Shown here: piece by piece, positions 24,903 to 33,304 of the stretch
How the letters are laid out: the number at the start of each line of letters is the position of its first letter
How positions within the stretch are numbered: the stretch's first letter is position 1
DNA from: JACTMI01 sp964618415
GTDB taxonomy: Bacteria; Acidobacteriota; Thermoanaerobaculia; Multivoradales; JAGPDF01
Reading direction: 5' to 3'
NCBI GenBank assembly: GCA_964618415.1
Contig: CAZUAT010000003.1
Span: 10,000 to 73,999 of the forward strand
DNA: 64,000 bases
Notes under the pieces: generated by a model
Told to the model about the DNA's origin: nothing
Databases searched by the model: none
What the model saw: the letters and a program-made list of their open reading frames with translations, nothing else
Made by a program: the position numbers and the translations under genes

Positions 24903-26026
24903 GCCGCCTCCTCGGGCCGCCGGCGGGCGCCATCCAGTCGCTGCGCGTAGCGTCGGGCCAGTGCTTCGTAGAAGCGGGCTGCCTCGACGATCTCCTCTTC
25001 GTCGACCCATTCGTCGACGGTGTGCGAGCGCTCCGAGCGGCCCGGACCCACCTTGACCGCCGGAATGCCCGGGTCGAGCAGTGCCCAGTCCGACAGCGTC
25101 GGCGATCCGAAGCGGCGCGCCTGCGGGCGCGCCAGCTCGGCGGCCGCCAGCAGCGCCGAGTGGTCGGGCGTCTGCTGCGGTGCCAGCCGGTCGGACAGGA
25201 CCTCGAGCTCGCCGGCCACGGCGTGACGCAGCCGTGCTACGAGCTCGGCAGGCGGCAGGGACGGGACGGTGCGCGCGTCGAGGATCGCCATGGCGACTCC
25301 CGGCACGACGTTGCGGGCCTCGCCGGCCCGCAGGACGGTTGGCTCGAGGGTGGTCGAGCCGAGCCGCGGATGCGCGGGTCCGAGGTCGGTCGCCTGGAGG
25401 GCCATCAGATCGCGCGCCAGCATTGCGATCGCATTGTCGCCGCCGAGCGCGCGCGCGTGCGCCGCATGCGCCGCCTGGCCGCGGGCGGTCAGTTCGAGCA
25501 CCAGCAGGCCTTTCTGAGCCACCGCGAGGTCGAGACCGGTCGGTTCGCCGAACACGGCAGCGGCCACCGGAGTCCCGGCGGCGGCGAGGTGGTCGAGCAC
25601 GTCGCGAGTGCCCTGGCTGCGAGTCTCCTCGCCGGCGACCAGGGCGAGCCCGACGGTGATCCCGGGGGGGGGCGTCGCCACGAGCGCGCAGAAGGCGGCG
25701 GTCATCGCCGCGACCGACGCTTTCGCGTCGCCGGCGCCCAGCCCGATCACCCGGCCGTCGCGCCGGGTGGCGGCGAACGGCTCGACGCTCCAGCCCGGTC
25801 CCGGCGGGACCGTGTCGACGTGCGTGTCGAACAGCAGCAGCGGTCCGCCACCGGCGGTCGGCGCCAGGGCGAGCAGGGAGTCGCCCAGGCGAGTCGGCGC
25901 GAGGCCGTGGCTGCCCAGCCAGGCGGCGAGCCGGTCGGCGATCGCCTGCTCGCTCCCGGAAACCGACGGCGTGGCCACGAGATCGCGGTGCAGTGCCAGC
26001 AGTGTGGCTTCGTCGATGCGGCTCAC
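24899..26026 (-). CDS. argE: M20-family N-acylcitrulline/N-acylornithine deacylase
   Basis: Zinc-dependent deacylase of the ArgE/DapE group, 375 residues. Metal and catalytic motifs are DTHVDTVPPG (His69, Asp71), GLGAGDAKAS (Asp100), VAGEETRSQG (Glu133 general base, Glu134) and a late SHTVDEWV His. Between argB and argH, and in an operon whose carbamoyltransferase is of the N-acylornithine type, the likely job is removing the acyl group from N-acetyl- or N-succinyl-citrulline, as the Xanthomonas acetylcitrulline deacetylase does. The gene name follows the family; substrate choice is inferred from context. Confidence 0.85.
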   Translation of the reverse strand: MSRIDEATLLALHRDLVATPSVSGSEQAIADRLAAWLGSHGLAPTRLGDSLLALAPTAGGGPLLLFDTHVDTVPPGPGWSVEPFAATRRDGRVIGLGAGDAKASVAAMTAAFCALVATPPPGITVGLALVAGEETRSQGTRDVLDHLAAAGTPVAAAVFGEPTGLDLAVAQKGLLVLELTARGQAAHAAHARALGGDNAIAMLARDLMALQATDLGPAHPRLGSTTLEPTVLRAGEARNVVPGVAMAILDARTVPSLPPAELVARLRHAVAGELEVLSDRLAPQQTPDHSALLAAAELARPQARRFGSPTLSDWALLDPGIPAVKVGPGRSERSHTVDEWVDEEEIVEAARFYEALARRYAQRLDGARRRPEEAA

Positions 26027-26961
26027 GTCCCCTCCGCCGGATCGCGCTCGTCGGCCGACAGCGCGTCGAGCCGCGGCACCACCAGCGTGCCGGCGCCCTG
26101 GTTCGAGAAGACCTCGAGCAGCAACGCGTCCGGGTTGCGCCAGGAGACGAGGTGGGCTCGCGGCACTCCGCCCGCGAGCGCATCGTCGATCGCGCGGGCT
26201 TTGGGCAGCATGCCGCCGCGGATCCGTCCGTCGGCGATGCGCTCGGCGAGGCCGGCGCGGTCGAGCCAGGAGACGAGGGTGCGCGGATCGTCGGGGTCGT
26301 CGAGCAGCCCGGGCGTGTCGACGAGCACGAGGAGCTTCTCGGCCCGCATGGCCACCGCCAGCGCCGCCGCCACGCTGTCCGCGTTGAGGTTGAGCAGCCG
26401 GCCGGCGCCGTCGGCGGCCAGCGGCGAGACCACCGGCAGATGACCGCTGTCGAGCAGGGTCACGATCAGACGCGGGTCGATCGACTCGATGTCGCCGACA
26501 TGTCCGAAATCGACCGGCTCCGGCTCACCGTCGATCACCATCGGCGGTCGGCGGCGAGCGACGATCAGGTCGCCGGCGACGCCGGACAGCCCGGCTGCCG
26601 GCAGGTGCGCCGCCCGGCAGGCGGCGAGCAGCCCGGTGTTGACGCTGCCGTTCAGGGCGAGCGTCACGACTTCGAGAGTGGCTTCGTCGGTCACGCGGCG
26701 TCCGGCAACCTGGCGGACGGCGAGGTCGAGCGCGCGCGCCAGCTCCGTCGCCTGCGGTCCGCCGCCGTGCACGAGGACGACCCGGACTCCGAGGTGATGG
26801 AGCGCCGCCACCTGCTCGACCACGCCGGTGGTGGCGCGCGGATCCTCGAGCGCACCGCCGCCGAGCTTGACGACGAAGGTTCGGCCGCGGAACAGGGCCA
26901 GGTAAGGCACCGCGTGGCGCAGTGCCGCGATCTCGACGCCGCGAGTCGTGGAGACGATCAT
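26023..26961 (-). CDS. argB: N-acylglutamate kinase (acetylglutamate kinase family)
   Basis: Phosphorylates N-acetylglutamate, or N-succinylglutamate if the pathway uses that acyl group. The 312-residue amino-acid-kinase protein has TFVVKLGGGAL, VVLVHGGGPQATEL, VTLALNGSVNT, NLNADSVAAALAVAMRAEKLLVLVDTPGLL and RGGMLPKARAIDDAL. AGGAG at 26965-26969 selects the ATG at 26961, which overlaps the argF' stop in ATGA. It is coupled to the deacylase gene downstream. Confidence 0.93.
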   Translation of the reverse strand: MIVSTTRGVEIAALRHAVPYLALFRGRTFVVKLGGGALEDPRATTGVVEQVAALHHLGVRVVLVHGGGPQATELARALDLAVRQVAGRRVTDEATLEVVTLALNGSVNTGLLAACRAAHLPAAGLSGVAGDLIVARRRPPMVIDGEPEPVDFGHVGDIESIDPRLIVTLLDSGHLPVVSPLAADGAGRLLNLNADSVAAALAVAMRAEKLLVLVDTPGLLDDPDDPRTLVSWLDRAGLAERIADGRIRGGMLPKARAIDDALAGGVPRAHLVSWRNPDALLLEVFSNQGAGTLVVPRLDALSADERDPAEGT

Positions 26962-27986
26962 CGGGCTCCTCCCAGGAGCTGGTGCAGTACTGCCATCTGT
27001 GCCCAGAGCCGGTTGTGCGCCTGTCGCACCACGGCGCTGCGCGGCGAGTCGAGGACGGCATCGCTGACGACCACGTTGCGGCGGACGGGCAGACAGTGCA
27101 AGAAACGGCACGCGGGGTCGACAGTGGCGAACCAGGGCGTGTCGACGCACCAGTCGCCGAGGTGGCGCCGGGCCTCGGCCTCTGCCGGGGCGTTGCCGTA
27201 CAGGGCGGACGAGGCCCACGACTTGGCGTAGATCACGTGCGCGCCTTCGAGCGCCTCGCCACGGTCGGACGTCTCGCGCAGGGAGCCGCCCGCTGCCTCG
27301 GCGGCTCGCCGCGCGCGGTCGATCACGGCGGGGGGGAGGCGGTGGCTCTCCGGGGCGAGCACGACGACCTCCATGCCGCGGGCGGCGGCCATGCCGGCGA
27401 CGGCCGCGGGCACCGCCAACGGCAGCGCCCGTGGATGATTCGCCCAGGTCAGCACGAACCGCCCGCGCTCCGGGACGGCCAGATCCTCCAGCGTCTTCCA
27501 GTCGCCCAGCGCCTGGCAGGGATGATCGAGCGACGACTCCAGGTTGATGGTCGGGCGGGGGAAGAGCGCCGCCATCTCCGCGAAGTCGCGGTCGGCGAGG
27601 TCAGCGGCCAGGTCGGTGCCGCCGGCGAACGCCCGGATCCCGAGGGCGTCGACGTAGCCAGCCAGGACCGGAATCGCCTCGCGCACGTGTTCGGCCGCCT
27701 CTGCGTCCATCACCACGCCCGGTCGGGTCTCCAGCTTCCAGGTGCCCTGCCCGGGTTGCAGGACGATCGAGCTGCCCCCGAGGCGCGCCATGGCGGCCTG
27801 CATCGACGCCAGCGTGCGCAGCGACGGGTTGAACAGCAGCAGGCCCAGGATGCGGCCGGCGAGCGCCTGGGGCTCGGGCTGGCGCTCCAGCCGATGGGCC
27901 AGCGCAAGCAGCGCGCGGATCTGCTCCGCCGGCAGATCGCCGAGAGAGTGGAAGCGTGCGGGCACGTCGACGGTCCCGATCGTCAC
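26958..27986 (-). CDS. argF': N-acetylornithine/N-succinylornithine carbamoyltransferase
   Basis: Carbamoylates N-acylated ornithine. The 342-residue protein has the carbamoyl phosphate motif FNPSLRT (52-58), the acyl-type QGTWKLETRPGVVMD segment, HPCQ and HCLPVRRN, and FVLTWANHPRALPLAVP. These match the acetylornithine (Xanthomonas) and succinylornithine (Bacteroides) enzymes, not ordinary ornithine carbamoyltransferase. At the discriminating position, Glu92 in Xanthomonas and Pro90 in Bacteroides fragilis, this protein has Ala98 (MDAEAAEH), and the surrounding text is closer to the succinyl type. A succinylated pathway is therefore the better guess. GTG start, overlapping argD. Confidence 0.9.
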   Translation of the reverse strand: MTIGTVDVPARFHSLGDLPAEQIRALLALAHRLERQPEPQALAGRILGLLLFNPSLRTLASMQAAMARLGGSSIVLQPGQGTWKLETRPGVVMDAEAAEHVREAIPVLAGYVDALGIRAFAGGTDLAADLADRDFAEMAALFPRPTINLESSLDHPCQALGDWKTLEDLAVPERGRFVLTWANHPRALPLAVPAAVAGMAAARGMEVVVLAPESHRLPPAVIDRARRAAEAAGGSLRETSDRGEALEGAHVIYAKSWASSALYGNAPAEAEARRHLGDWCVDTPWFATVDPACRFLHCLPVRRNVVVSDAVLDSPRSAVVRQAHNRLWAQMAVLHQLLGGAR

Positions 27987-29146
27987 TGCGGCAGCTCCGC
28001 GAGCGCCGCGGCGAGGCGATCGATCTGTCCGTCCTCGAGGATCAGCGGCGGCAGCAGCCGCACCACGTATGGGTCGGCGCTGGTTCCCACCAGGATGCCG
28101 CGGGCGAGCAGCTCGGCCTGGATCGCGCGCGCGCTGCGGCTGGTCCGCAGTCCGGCGAGCAGGCCACGGCCGGTGACGCCACGCACCGGGCCGACGACAC
28201 AGGTGGCGCGCAGATACTCGGCGCGCGCCGCGGCGTTGGCGACGAGGTCTTCGTCGACCAGCGCATCGAGCGTCGCCTCGATCAGCGCGCAGGCGAGCGG
28301 GCCGCCGCCGAACGTCGTGCCGAGGTCGCCGGGTCGCACGGCAGCCGCCAGCTCAGCGGTCATCAGGAGTGCCGCAGCGGGGAAGCCGCCGGCCAGCCCC
28401 TTGGCGACCGTCAGCAGGTCGGGGACGACACCGACAGCCGCGGCCACGAAAGGCGCGCCGCACCGCCCCATGCCGCACTGCACCTCGTCGAGGATCAGCA
28501 GGCTGCCGGCGGCCCGGGTGGCAGCGCGGGCGCCGTGCAGCCACTCGTCCGAAAGGGCGATCGCCCCGGCTACGCCCTGCACGGGCTCGGCGATCACCGC
28601 CGCGACATCCCCGGTCGCGAGCAGGCGATCGAGTGCGGCGAGGTCCTCCCGCGGCACGAATCGAACGTCGAACGGCGCACGCGGGAACCCATACCAGCGC
28701 GCCGAGTTCCAGGTCACCGCTCCCGCGCCGGCGGTGCGACCGTGAAACGCACCCTCCAGCGCCACGATCGTCCGGCGGCCGGTCGCGCGCAGGGCGAGCC
28801 GCAGCGCGTTCTCGTTGGCCTCGGCACCGCTGTTGACGAGGAATACCTGATCCAGCCCGGCGGGCCCGAAGCGCACCAGGGCGCTGGCGGCGCGCTCCCG
28901 GATCGTCATCGGCAGGGCGTTGCTCTGGAAGAAGAGCTGCCGCGCCTGAGCCGCCAGCGTGCCGAGCAGGCGCGGGTGTCGATACCCGAGCAGGGCGACG
29001 GCGTGGCCACCATAGAGATCGAGCAGCGTGCGGCCGTCGGCGAGTTCGAGCCAGACGCCGTGCCCTTCGACCGGCTCGATGGCCAGCTGGTCGTAGACGG
29101 GCAGCAGGTGCGACGGAGCAACGGGGTGTTCGAGCAATGCCGGCAT
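27983..29146 (-). CDS. argD: N-acylornithine aminotransferase (class III)
   Basis: PLP enzyme making N-acylornithine from the semialdehyde. The 387-residue fold-type I protein has LLDLYGGHAVALLGYRHP, FLVNSGAEANENALRLAL, ALEGAFHGRTAGAGAVTWN, LILDEVQCGMGRCG and LTVAKGLAGGFPAAALL with the Schiff-base Lys. AAGGAGG just before the ATG at 29146 fixes the start; the upstream open frame is the argC shadow. It lies between argC and argF' with a 4-base overlap to the latter. Confidence 0.93.
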   Translation of the reverse strand: MPALLEHPVAPSHLLPVYDQLAIEPVEGHGVWLELADGRTLLDLYGGHAVALLGYRHPRLLGTLAAQARQLFFQSNALPMTIRERAASALVRFGPAGLDQVFLVNSGAEANENALRLALRATGRRTIVALEGAFHGRTAGAGAVTWNSARWYGFPRAPFDVRFVPREDLAALDRLLATGDVAAVIAEPVQGVAGAIALSDEWLHGARAATRAAGSLLILDEVQCGMGRCGAPFVAAAVGVVPDLLTVAKGLAGGFPAAALLMTAELAAAVRPGDLGTTFGGGPLACALIEATLDALVDEDLVANAAARAEYLRATCVVGPVRGVTGRGLLAGLRTSRSARAIQAELLARGILVGTSADPYVVRLLPPLILEDGQIDRLAAALAELPQ

Positions 29147-29157
29147 GGCGGCCTCCT

Positions 29158-30309
29158 TCACAGCCAGCCGAGGCCGGGCAGAACGAGCCCGGTCGTCGGC
29201 GGCAGGCCGAAGAGTCGATTCATCCACTGGATGCCGCCCCCGGCAGCGCCCTTGACCAGGTTGTCGATCGCCGAGAAGACGACCAGCTGCTCGCCGCGCA
29301 CCGCGAACGCGACGTCGCAGCGGTTCGTTCCCACCACGGCCTGCAGGCGCGGCGGCCCGGACAGGATGCGAACGAACGCACCAGGTGACGGATGGGTCTC
29401 GAGCGCAGGCGGGGACGACATGGCCGGCGCGTTGGACAGCGTGCGCAGGTAGTCCGTCACCGAGTCGCGGAGGCTCCCGGGGTCGGCCGGCCGGGCGAGG
29501 CGGGCGGTGATGGTGGCGTGGATGCCGCGGGCGAACGGTCCCGAGTGCGGCACGAACAGGAGCGCCGGCACTTCGGCCGCAGGCGCCGCAGCGGCGATCA
29601 GGCTCTGCATCTCCGACTCGTGGCGATGCGCCAACGGGGCGTACGCAAACAGATCGCTGCGTCGCTCGGGATGGTGCGTGGTCGCGCTCGGGGTGCGTCC
29701 CGATCCGGTCGATCCGGTGACGGCGACGACGTGCACCGGATGCGCCGGGTCGATCCAGCCCAGGGCGTGGAGCGGTGCCAGCGCCAGCGTGGCCGCGGTG
29801 GTGAAGCAGCCCGGGTGGGCGACGCAGCGCAGCGCCTGCCACCCGGCGTCGCTCGTCCGCGCCAGGTCGGGCAGGACGCAGTGGAACTGTCCGAGCCGGT
29901 GCGGAGCTCCGTGCGGTTGCCCATAGAGCGACTCCCAGGTCGCTGCGTCGCGGTGCCGGAAGTCGCTGCCCAGGTCGACCACGCGCAGGTCGGTGCCGCT
30001 GCGCTCCGCGGCGGTGAGGGCGCGATCGATCTGCGCTGCGGCGGCGCCGTGCGGCAGGGCGACCAGCAGCCCCAGATCGCGGTGTTCCGCGACGACCGCC
30101 TCGAGCTCGGCCAGCGACCCGAGCGCGGTCGCCCCGATCGCCGTGCCACGCAGGTGGGGGAACAGCTCCGCGATCTCTGCTCCGCGCCGGGACTCGGAGA
30201 GCACGGCCGCGACGTGGAACGCCGGATGCCCCGCCAGCAGGCGCAGCAGCTCGCCGGCGACGTAGCCGGAGCCGCCCAGGACGACCACGGGGAACGAACG
30301 GAGCGTCAT
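29158..30309 (-). CDS. argC: N-acyl-gamma-glutamyl-phosphate reductase
   Basis: NADPH-dependent reductase of the acylglutamyl phosphate. The 383-residue protein opens with the dinucleotide fold VVVLGGSGYVAGELLRLLAGHP, has VDLGSDFRHRD, the catalytic-Cys motif VAHPGCFTTAATLAL, VTGSTGSGRTP and the His-containing FVPHSGPFARGI. It is near 340-380 residues as in type 1 ArgC. It overlaps the upstream P-loop gene in ATGA and lies 11 bases before argD. Confidence 0.94.
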   Translation of the reverse strand: MTLRSFPVVVLGGSGYVAGELLRLLAGHPAFHVAAVLSESRRGAEIAELFPHLRGTAIGATALGSLAELEAVVAEHRDLGLLVALPHGAAAAQIDRALTAAERSGTDLRVVDLGSDFRHRDAATWESLYGQPHGAPHRLGQFHCVLPDLARTSDAGWQALRCVAHPGCFTTAATLALAPLHALGWIDPAHPVHVVAVTGSTGSGRTPSATTHHPERRSDLFAYAPLAHRHESEMQSLIAAAAPAAEVPALLFVPHSGPFARGIHATITARLARPADPGSLRDSVTDYLRTLSNAPAMSSPPALETHPSPGAFVRILSGPPRLQAVVGTNRCDVAFAVRGEQLVVFSAIDNLVKGAAGGGIQWMNRLFGLPPTTGLVLPGLGWL

Positions 30310-31394
30310 GCCGACTCGATCCGGGCGGAGGCCGGTGTCGCGAGGCCGAGGGCGGTGAGCACCGCGGCAGCCAGCTTGGGTGCGTCGGTGCGGGCGTTGA
30401 TCGCAGCGACGCCGGTGCGCTCCTCGATCAGGCGGGTGCCGACCCGGTTGTCGGTGGCCGGGCCGGTGACGGCGATCGGCCGAATTCCGTAATCGCGCGC
30501 GAGCAGCTCGATCCCGCCCCAGGCGGCCACCGGATCGTTGGCCGCCAGCACCACCGCGTCGAAGGCTCCGCGCAGGTCATCCGCGCCGAGAATCGCGTCG
30601 ACGCCGTAGGTCCCCAGCAGGCCGTCGCCGAGCTCGGCGACGATCAGGTCGGGCGCCACAGCGCCGCCGGTGGCCAGCCGCGTGATCAGCGTGCGCGTCA
30701 GAGCCGGCGCGTTCGCGGCCGTAGTCGTCACCACTCCGAAGTCGGTGAACAGCGCCGTCCGCCGGGCGCCGGCGTCCTCCATCGCGAGCACATCGCGACG
30801 CAGCGAGACCCCGGTCGCCTTCAGCCCGTCGACGGTCAGCCCGTGGTGGGCGAACTCCTGGACCAGCGCGCAGGCGGCGGCGGTCTTGCCGGCGTTCATG
30901 CACGAGCCCACCAGCGCGATCACCGGAACGCTCCTGCGGTCGAGGCGGGCGTCGGCATCGAGGCGCTCCTCGCCGATCCGGGCCGGCACGCCGATCCGTT
31001 CTCCCAGGTAGGGGAACGCGAGCACCGTGCCCAGTACCTCGACGTCGAACGGGCGCCCCAGGTTCGGGTTGATCGAGTCACAGACGCCGATCACGCCGCC
31101 GATGTTGAGCAGCTGCAGCACGTCGCCGGTGCGCAGACGGTCGGGCAGGTGCCCGGAGTACCCGAACAGCGCGTTGCGGTGACCCAGTGCGCCCGCCACG
31201 ACGTCGCCCCGCTTGACCTGCGCCATGCGCCCCGAGGGCAGCTCGATCTGGTTGTAGGTCGACTTGTCGTTGAGCACCCGCACGGCGACCACGATGCCCT
31301 CCTCGCACGGGCCGGTGTCGGCCACCCGCACCTCGCGCTCCAGCGCGCAGGCGCGCGTCACCGAGGCGATCTTGTCCAGCACGACGGGTCTCAT
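30306..31394 (-). CDS. uncharacterised P-loop protein inside the arginine operon
   Basis: The 362-residue protein has an N-terminal beta-rich half (about 1-145; IELPSGRMAQVKRGDVVAGALG, LLNIGGVIGVCDSINPN) and a C-terminal P-loop domain with GSCMNAGKT at 163-171, followed by DGLKATGVSLRRD, VAELGDGLLGTYGVDAIL and VAVTGPATDN-like strands. The second half recalls BioD/DUF1611-type P-loop proteins; I do not know a function for it. It overlaps argC by 4 bases and argG by 4 bases (ATGA), so it is made with the arginine enzymes. No N-acylglutamate synthase is visible in the window, so a link to that step, or to sensing or transport, is conceivable but untested. Confidence 0.7.
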   Translation of the reverse strand: MRPVVLDKIASVTRACALEREVRVADTGPCEEGIVVAVRVLNDKSTYNQIELPSGRMAQVKRGDVVAGALGHRNALFGYSGHLPDRLRTGDVLQLLNIGGVIGVCDSINPNLGRPFDVEVLGTVLAFPYLGERIGVPARIGEERLDADARLDRRSVPVIALVGSCMNAGKTAAACALVQEFAHHGLTVDGLKATGVSLRRDVLAMEDAGARRTALFTDFGVVTTTAANAPALTRTLITRLATGGAVAPDLIVAELGDGLLGTYGVDAILGADDLRGAFDAVVLAANDPVAAWGGIELLARDYGIRPIAVTGPATDNRVGTRLIEERTGVAAINARTDAPKLAAAVLTALGLATPASARIESA

Positions 31395-32599
31395 CGGTCA
31401 CCTCCAGCGCGGGCATGGAGCAGGGCGGGCAGGGCCACCAGCCGACAGAAGCCGGCGGCGTCCGGAGCGGTCCACTCGCCGGTCGTCTCGCCGTAGCGGC
31501 CGTGCGATGCCGCCATCAGCGACCGGGGGGATCGCACCCCCTCGACGAACAGCGAACCCTGACGGAGCAGCAGGTCGACCTCGCCGGTCACCCGCTCCTG
31601 AGAGCGCGCAAGTAGCGCCTCGGCGTCGCGCGCCGCCGGCTCCGGCCACTGACCTTCGTGCACCAGATCGCCATAGACGGCGGCGACGGTGTCCTTGAGT
31701 CGCAGCTGGCGGGCGGTCAGCACCAGCTTCTCGAGCTCGCGATGGGCGGTCAGCAGGAGTTCAGCGGCCGGCGCCTCGAAGGCAACCCGCCCCTTGATGC
31801 CGAGGATCGTTTCCCCGAGGTGGATCCCGCGGCCGATCCCGAATCGGGCTGCCGTCCGTTCGACCTGCTCGATCAGGCGGACCGGATCGAGCGCTTCGCC
31901 GTCCCAGGCGGTCGGCACGCCGGCCTCGAACGCGAGCCGGTGTCGTTCGGCCGGTTGGGCAACGTCGAAGGCGCCGCGGGTGAGCAGCCACGCCGACTCG
32001 GGCAGCGGTGTGGTGCTGTCGAGAGTCTCGCGACCGCCGATCGTCGTTCCCCAGAGGCCGCGATTGACCGAGTAGGCCGCTCCGAAGGGGGGAATGGGCA
32101 GTCCCCTGGCTTCGAGGAATGCCACCTCGTCGCTGCGCGACAGCGGCTGGTCGCGCACCGGAGCGAGCAGTTCCAGGGTCGGATCGGTGGCGCGCAGGGC
32201 GACCTCGAACCGGACCTGGTCGTTGCCGGCTCCGGTCGACCCGTGCGCGACCCGCGTCGCGCCGAGCTCGCCAGCGACCCTCGCCACCTCGCGGGCCTGG
32301 ATCGCCCGCTCCGCGCCGACCGACAGCGGGTAGAGCCCGCCGCGCCGCACGTTGCCGAAGATCAGGTAGCGCAGCACGTCGTCGAAGAACGCCTGCCGCG
32401 CGTCGACGCAGCGGTGGTGCACCGCCCCGAGACGCAGCGCGCGGGCTTCGAGCTCGCGCCGCGCCGCATCGTCGAGGCCGCCGGTGTCGACGGTGACGGT
32501 GACTACCGGCGCGCTGAAGCGCTCCGTCAGCGCCGGGACGAGAAACGAGGTGTCCAGCCCGCCCGAGAAGGCGAGCACGATCGGGGTGGCGGCGCTCAT
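31391..32599 (-). CDS. argG: argininosuccinate synthase
   Basis: Joins citrulline and aspartate with ATP to form argininosuccinate. The 402-residue protein starts with the PP-loop IVLAFSGGLDTSFLVPAL and carries ARVAHGSTGAGNDQVRFE, YSVNRGLWGTTIGG and FEAGVPTAWDGEAL. ATG 32599 lies inside the argR stop (ATGA). It is the second gene of the operon, which is unusual because in many bacteria argG sits next to argH; here seven genes of the pathway separate the two ends. Confidence 0.94.
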   Translation of the reverse strand: MSAATPIVLAFSGGLDTSFLVPALTERFSAPVVTVTVDTGGLDDAARRELEARALRLGAVHHRCVDARQAFFDDVLRYLIFGNVRRGGLYPLSVGAERAIQAREVARVAGELGATRVAHGSTGAGNDQVRFEVALRATDPTLELLAPVRDQPLSRSDEVAFLEARGLPIPPFGAAYSVNRGLWGTTIGGRETLDSTTPLPESAWLLTRGAFDVAQPAERHRLAFEAGVPTAWDGEALDPVRLIEQVERTAARFGIGRGIHLGETILGIKGRVAFEAPAAELLLTAHRELEKLVLTARQLRLKDTVAAVYGDLVHEGQWPEPAARDAEALLARSQERVTGEVDLLLRQGSLFVEGVRSPRSLMAASHGRYGETTGEWTAPDAAGFCRLVALPALLHARAGGDR

Positions 32600-33147
32600 C
32601 GCGACGCGTCGGAAGGGGAAGCCGGGCCGGAGGCCGCCGACAGTCCGGGGGCACTCGCCATCACCGTCTGAAGCCGGTGCAGCAGCCGGCTCTGGTCGCG
32701 GGCGCCGGCGGTGGCGACGAAAACGGTGTCGTCGCCGGCCACGGTGCCGACGATCTCGTTCCAGCCCAGGCGGTCGAGTTCGATGCCGACGCGCTGGGCG
32801 GCTCCGGTGCGGGTGAGCACGACCGTCAGGTGCGGACCGGCCGGGCGGACCGCGCGCAGGTAGCGCGGCAGTTCGTCCACCGCTTCGCGTGCCGGCGCCT
32901 CCGGGGCGGCCGGTGCGACGTAGCGACCGCCGAGCTTGGCGACACCGAGTTCGCGGAGGTCGCGCGAGACGCTCGACTGCGTGACGGCAAAGCCACGATC
33001 GCCGAGCCGCGCAACCAGCTCGTCCTGGCGGCGCACGGGACTGCGCCGCAGGATGGAAAGGATGGCGCGGTGGCGATGCTCGCGCTGTTCGGACTCGGTC
33101 GACAACGGCGTTTCCACTCCCTTCGCATCGCCTCTCACCGGCGCCAC
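32596..33147 (-). CDS. argR: arginine repressor
   Basis: Hexameric arginine-responsive DNA-binding regulator. The 183-residue form has an N-terminal winged helix (RHRAILSILRRSPVRRQDELVARLGD, TQSSVSRDLRELGVAKL) and a C-terminal arginine-binding and oligomerisation domain in which GAAQRVGIELDRLGWNEIVGTVAGDDTVFVAT matches the core including the GDDT ligand region. GTG at 33147 gives the longest product; a later GTG at 33117 next to AAGGGAG would give 173 residues. It leads the arg operon and probably controls it through the AT-rich palindromes at 33169-33200. Confidence 0.93.
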   Translation of the reverse strand: MAPVRGDAKGVETPLSTESEQREHRHRAILSILRRSPVRRQDELVARLGDRGFAVTQSSVSRDLRELGVAKLGGRYVAPAAPEAPAREAVDELPRYLRAVRPAGPHLTVVLTRTGAAQRVGIELDRLGWNEIVGTVAGDDTVFVATAGARDQSRLLHRLQTVMASAPGLSAASGPASPSDASR

Positions 33148-33164
33148 CAGGCGCCGCCGGACTG

Positions 33165-33205
33165 CACGAATATGCGCATATTAAAGCATGTATGCGGCAT
33201 GTCAA
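33165..33205 (-). promoter_or_regulatory. candidate ARG operator and promoter region
   Basis: The most AT-rich stretch for many kilobases holds a 14-bp perfect palindrome AATATGCGCATATT (33169-33182), followed by GCATGTATGC (33186-33195), a second inverted repeat separated by only a few bases. Two adjacent palindromes about 20 bp apart just upstream of argR is the arrangement expected for an ArgR hexamer binding tandem ARG boxes at its own promoter. The exact start site is not clear. Confidence 0.6.
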
Positions 33206-33304
33206 GAGGGCGGTCGCCGGCCGAGAGAGCCATCGCCTGCCCGGGCACTCGGCGGCCACGGGCGGGCAGGTGCGTTGGGATTCGAAGGAGAGGGAGCCGG
33301 GCGC

